Assembly (NCBI GenBank): GCA_002774705.1
Contig: PFCN01000011.1
Coordinates: 7,665 to 15,661, forward strand
Direction of reading: 5' to 3'
From: Candidatus Niyogibacteria bacterium CG10_big_fil_rev_8_21_14_0_10_42_19
Lineage (GTDB): Bacteria; Patescibacteriota; Minisyncoccia; 1-14-0-10-42-19
Length of the DNA: 7,997 nucleotides
In this document: piece after piece, positions 7,577-7,997 of the stretch
How the letters are laid out: every line of letters begins with the position of its first letter
How positions within the stretch are numbered: position 1 is the first letter of the stretch
Notes under the pieces: generated by a model
What the model saw: the letters and a program-made list of their open reading frames with translations, nothing else
The model's database searches: none
What the model was told of the DNA's origin: nothing
Made by a program: the position numbers and the translations under genes

Positions 7577-7612
7577 AATGAGTATTAACCCCGTACGGGG
7601 TTAATACTCATT
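7577..7612. repeat. Perfect 36-nt palindrome
   Basis: Two 18-nt arms, AATGAGTATTAACCCCGT and its exact reverse complement, meet without a spacer at 7594/7595. As RNA this would fold into a stem of about 16 bp with a GTAC loop and a GGGG/CCCC core. On the minus strand only G and four T follow, so it is not a classic intrinsic terminator. It could still act as a terminator, an attenuator or RNA-stabilising hairpin ahead of ileS, a dimeric protein-binding site, or a copy of a dispersed repeat. The palindrome itself is certain; its role is not. Confidence 0.9.
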
Positions 7613-7703
7613 ATAATGATTTTTAACAATAAAAAAAGTCCAATTGCCCATAATTTTATCGCAATCTTTTAAGGTCGAATTGCCACGATCTTTATCAAAA
7701 TTA

Positions 7704-7997
7704 TTAAAATATTTTTCTAACCGCTTCAACAAATTTATCTCCCCGATCAAATTCGTGTTTAAATATTCCAAAACTTGCGGCACCCGGCGACAATAAAACA
7801 ATGCCACCGAACCCTCTGACCTTCTCATAAGCTTTTCTAACCGCCTCATCCATTGTTTTTGTTTTTATGTATTTTAATTTAGAATTTGTTAATTTTGCGA
7901 TCATTTTTTCGCTTGCCTCGCCGGGGAAAAAAACAACAAAATTCGCGCTCTTTTCCAGACCGGAAACAAAACCCTTAACATCAAGTCCCTTGTCATA
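7704..7997 (-). CDS. murD: UDP-N-acetylmuramoyl-L-alanine--D-glutamate ligase MurD, C-terminal part
   Basis: The frame is open to the right window edge, and the start lies outside. The visible 97 residues begin YDKGLD, matching the GG.DKG.D segment of the Mur ligase C-terminal domain. VLLSPGAASFGIFKHEFDRG, the best-known C-terminal MurD signature (usual form SP..ASFD.F..F..RG), lies near residues 67-86, and the chain ends KFVEAVRKIF at the normal family terminus. MurD is a cytoplasmic ATP-dependent ligase that adds D-glutamate to UDP-MurNAc-L-Ala in peptidoglycan synthesis. The DRG segment and the short tail favour MurD over MurC, MurE or MurF. An ATG at 7904 is internal, not a start, because conserved sequence continues upstream of it. 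A 210-nt spacer separates the stop from ileS, so the two genes may not share a transcript. Confidence 0.9.
   Translation of the reverse strand, partial: YDKGLDVKGFVSGLEKSANFVVFFPGEASEKMIAKLTNSKLKYIKTKTMDEAVRKAYEKVRGFGGIVLLSPGAASFGIFKHEFDRGDKFVEAVRKIF

Larger units (their letters stand above)
7494..7703 (-). other. murD-ileS spacer with palindrome, short repeats and ileS leader
   Basis: This 210-nt non-coding gap is the largest in the window. In transcription order it holds two degenerate copies of a GGCAATT-GAC-TT motif with a 36-nt period (7672-7700 and 7636-7664), a run of seven T, a TATAAT at 7615-7610, a perfect 36-nt palindrome, a duplicated CGAGCGAGCG, and an AT-rich stretch directly before the ileS ATG. 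The TATAAT has no convincing -35 box at 16-18 nt, so it is only a weak promoter candidate for ileS. No Shine-Dalgarno, T-box or tRNA-like element was seen. Confidence 0.6.

Noticed and set aside
7360..7581. Plus-strand open frame ending SERRKQ in the spacer
   Set aside because: Most of it is antisense to the 5' end of ileS and the rest is repeat sequence. There is no sign of coding selection or of a ribosome binding site.
7494..7703. T-box riboswitch controlling ileS
   Set aside because: IleRS leaders in Firmicutes often have one, but no T-box core such as GGTGG..ACC or matching specifier stem was found.
7601..7849. Minus-strand open frame of 82 codons overlapping the murD end
   Set aside because: It is out of frame with the clear MurD signature and runs through the palindrome. 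Its translation shows no domain.
1..7997. Alternative genetic code with TGA read as glycine, as in Gracilibacteria
   Set aside because: Although all five visible stops are TAA or TAG, none of the conserved genes contains an in-frame TGA and glycines are encoded by GGN, so the standard code fits.

Overview
The window looks like a chromosomal piece from a Candidate Phyla Radiation (Patescibacteria, probably Parcubacteria-like) bacterium. This is inferred from moderately AT-rich DNA, compact one-strand gene packing, a type 2 IleRS, a single-chain GlyRS, a shortened RecO and a large one-pass surface protein with Ig-like modules. The standard genetic code fits: all genes stay open, and the five visible stops are TAA or TAG.

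All real genes lie on the minus strand, so transcription runs from right to left. In that order they are the 3' end of murD (peptidoglycan precursor ligase, cut by the window edge), a 210-nt spacer, ileS, recO, a 637-residue membrane-anchored surface protein of unknown function, and glyS. At the extreme left edge, an AGGAG followed by ATG suggests that another gene begins there. From ileS to glyS the gaps are only 15, 15 and 44 nt, so this could be one operon. The recO-glyRS neighbourhood recalls the recO-glyQ-glyS order of Bacillus, here with the surface-protein gene between them.

The standout feature is in ileS. A complete histidine-phosphatase (phosphoglycerate-mutase-like) domain of about 180 residues sits inside the synthetase. 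It lies exactly between the two CXXC pairs expected to form the second zinc site. The reading frame and all synthetase motifs continue on both sides, and the phosphatase keeps its catalytic Arg and His residues. The same enzyme carries the swapped GIHH form of the HIGH signature, which has been linked to mupirocin hyper-resistance in other type 2 IleRS enzymes.

The murD-ileS spacer holds a perfect 36-nt palindrome, a duplicated CGAGCGAGCG motif and a degenerate 36-nt-period repeat. The four complete genes lack a recognisable Shine-Dalgarno sequence. The surface-protein gene has a TATAAT placed so that its transcript would be leaderless.
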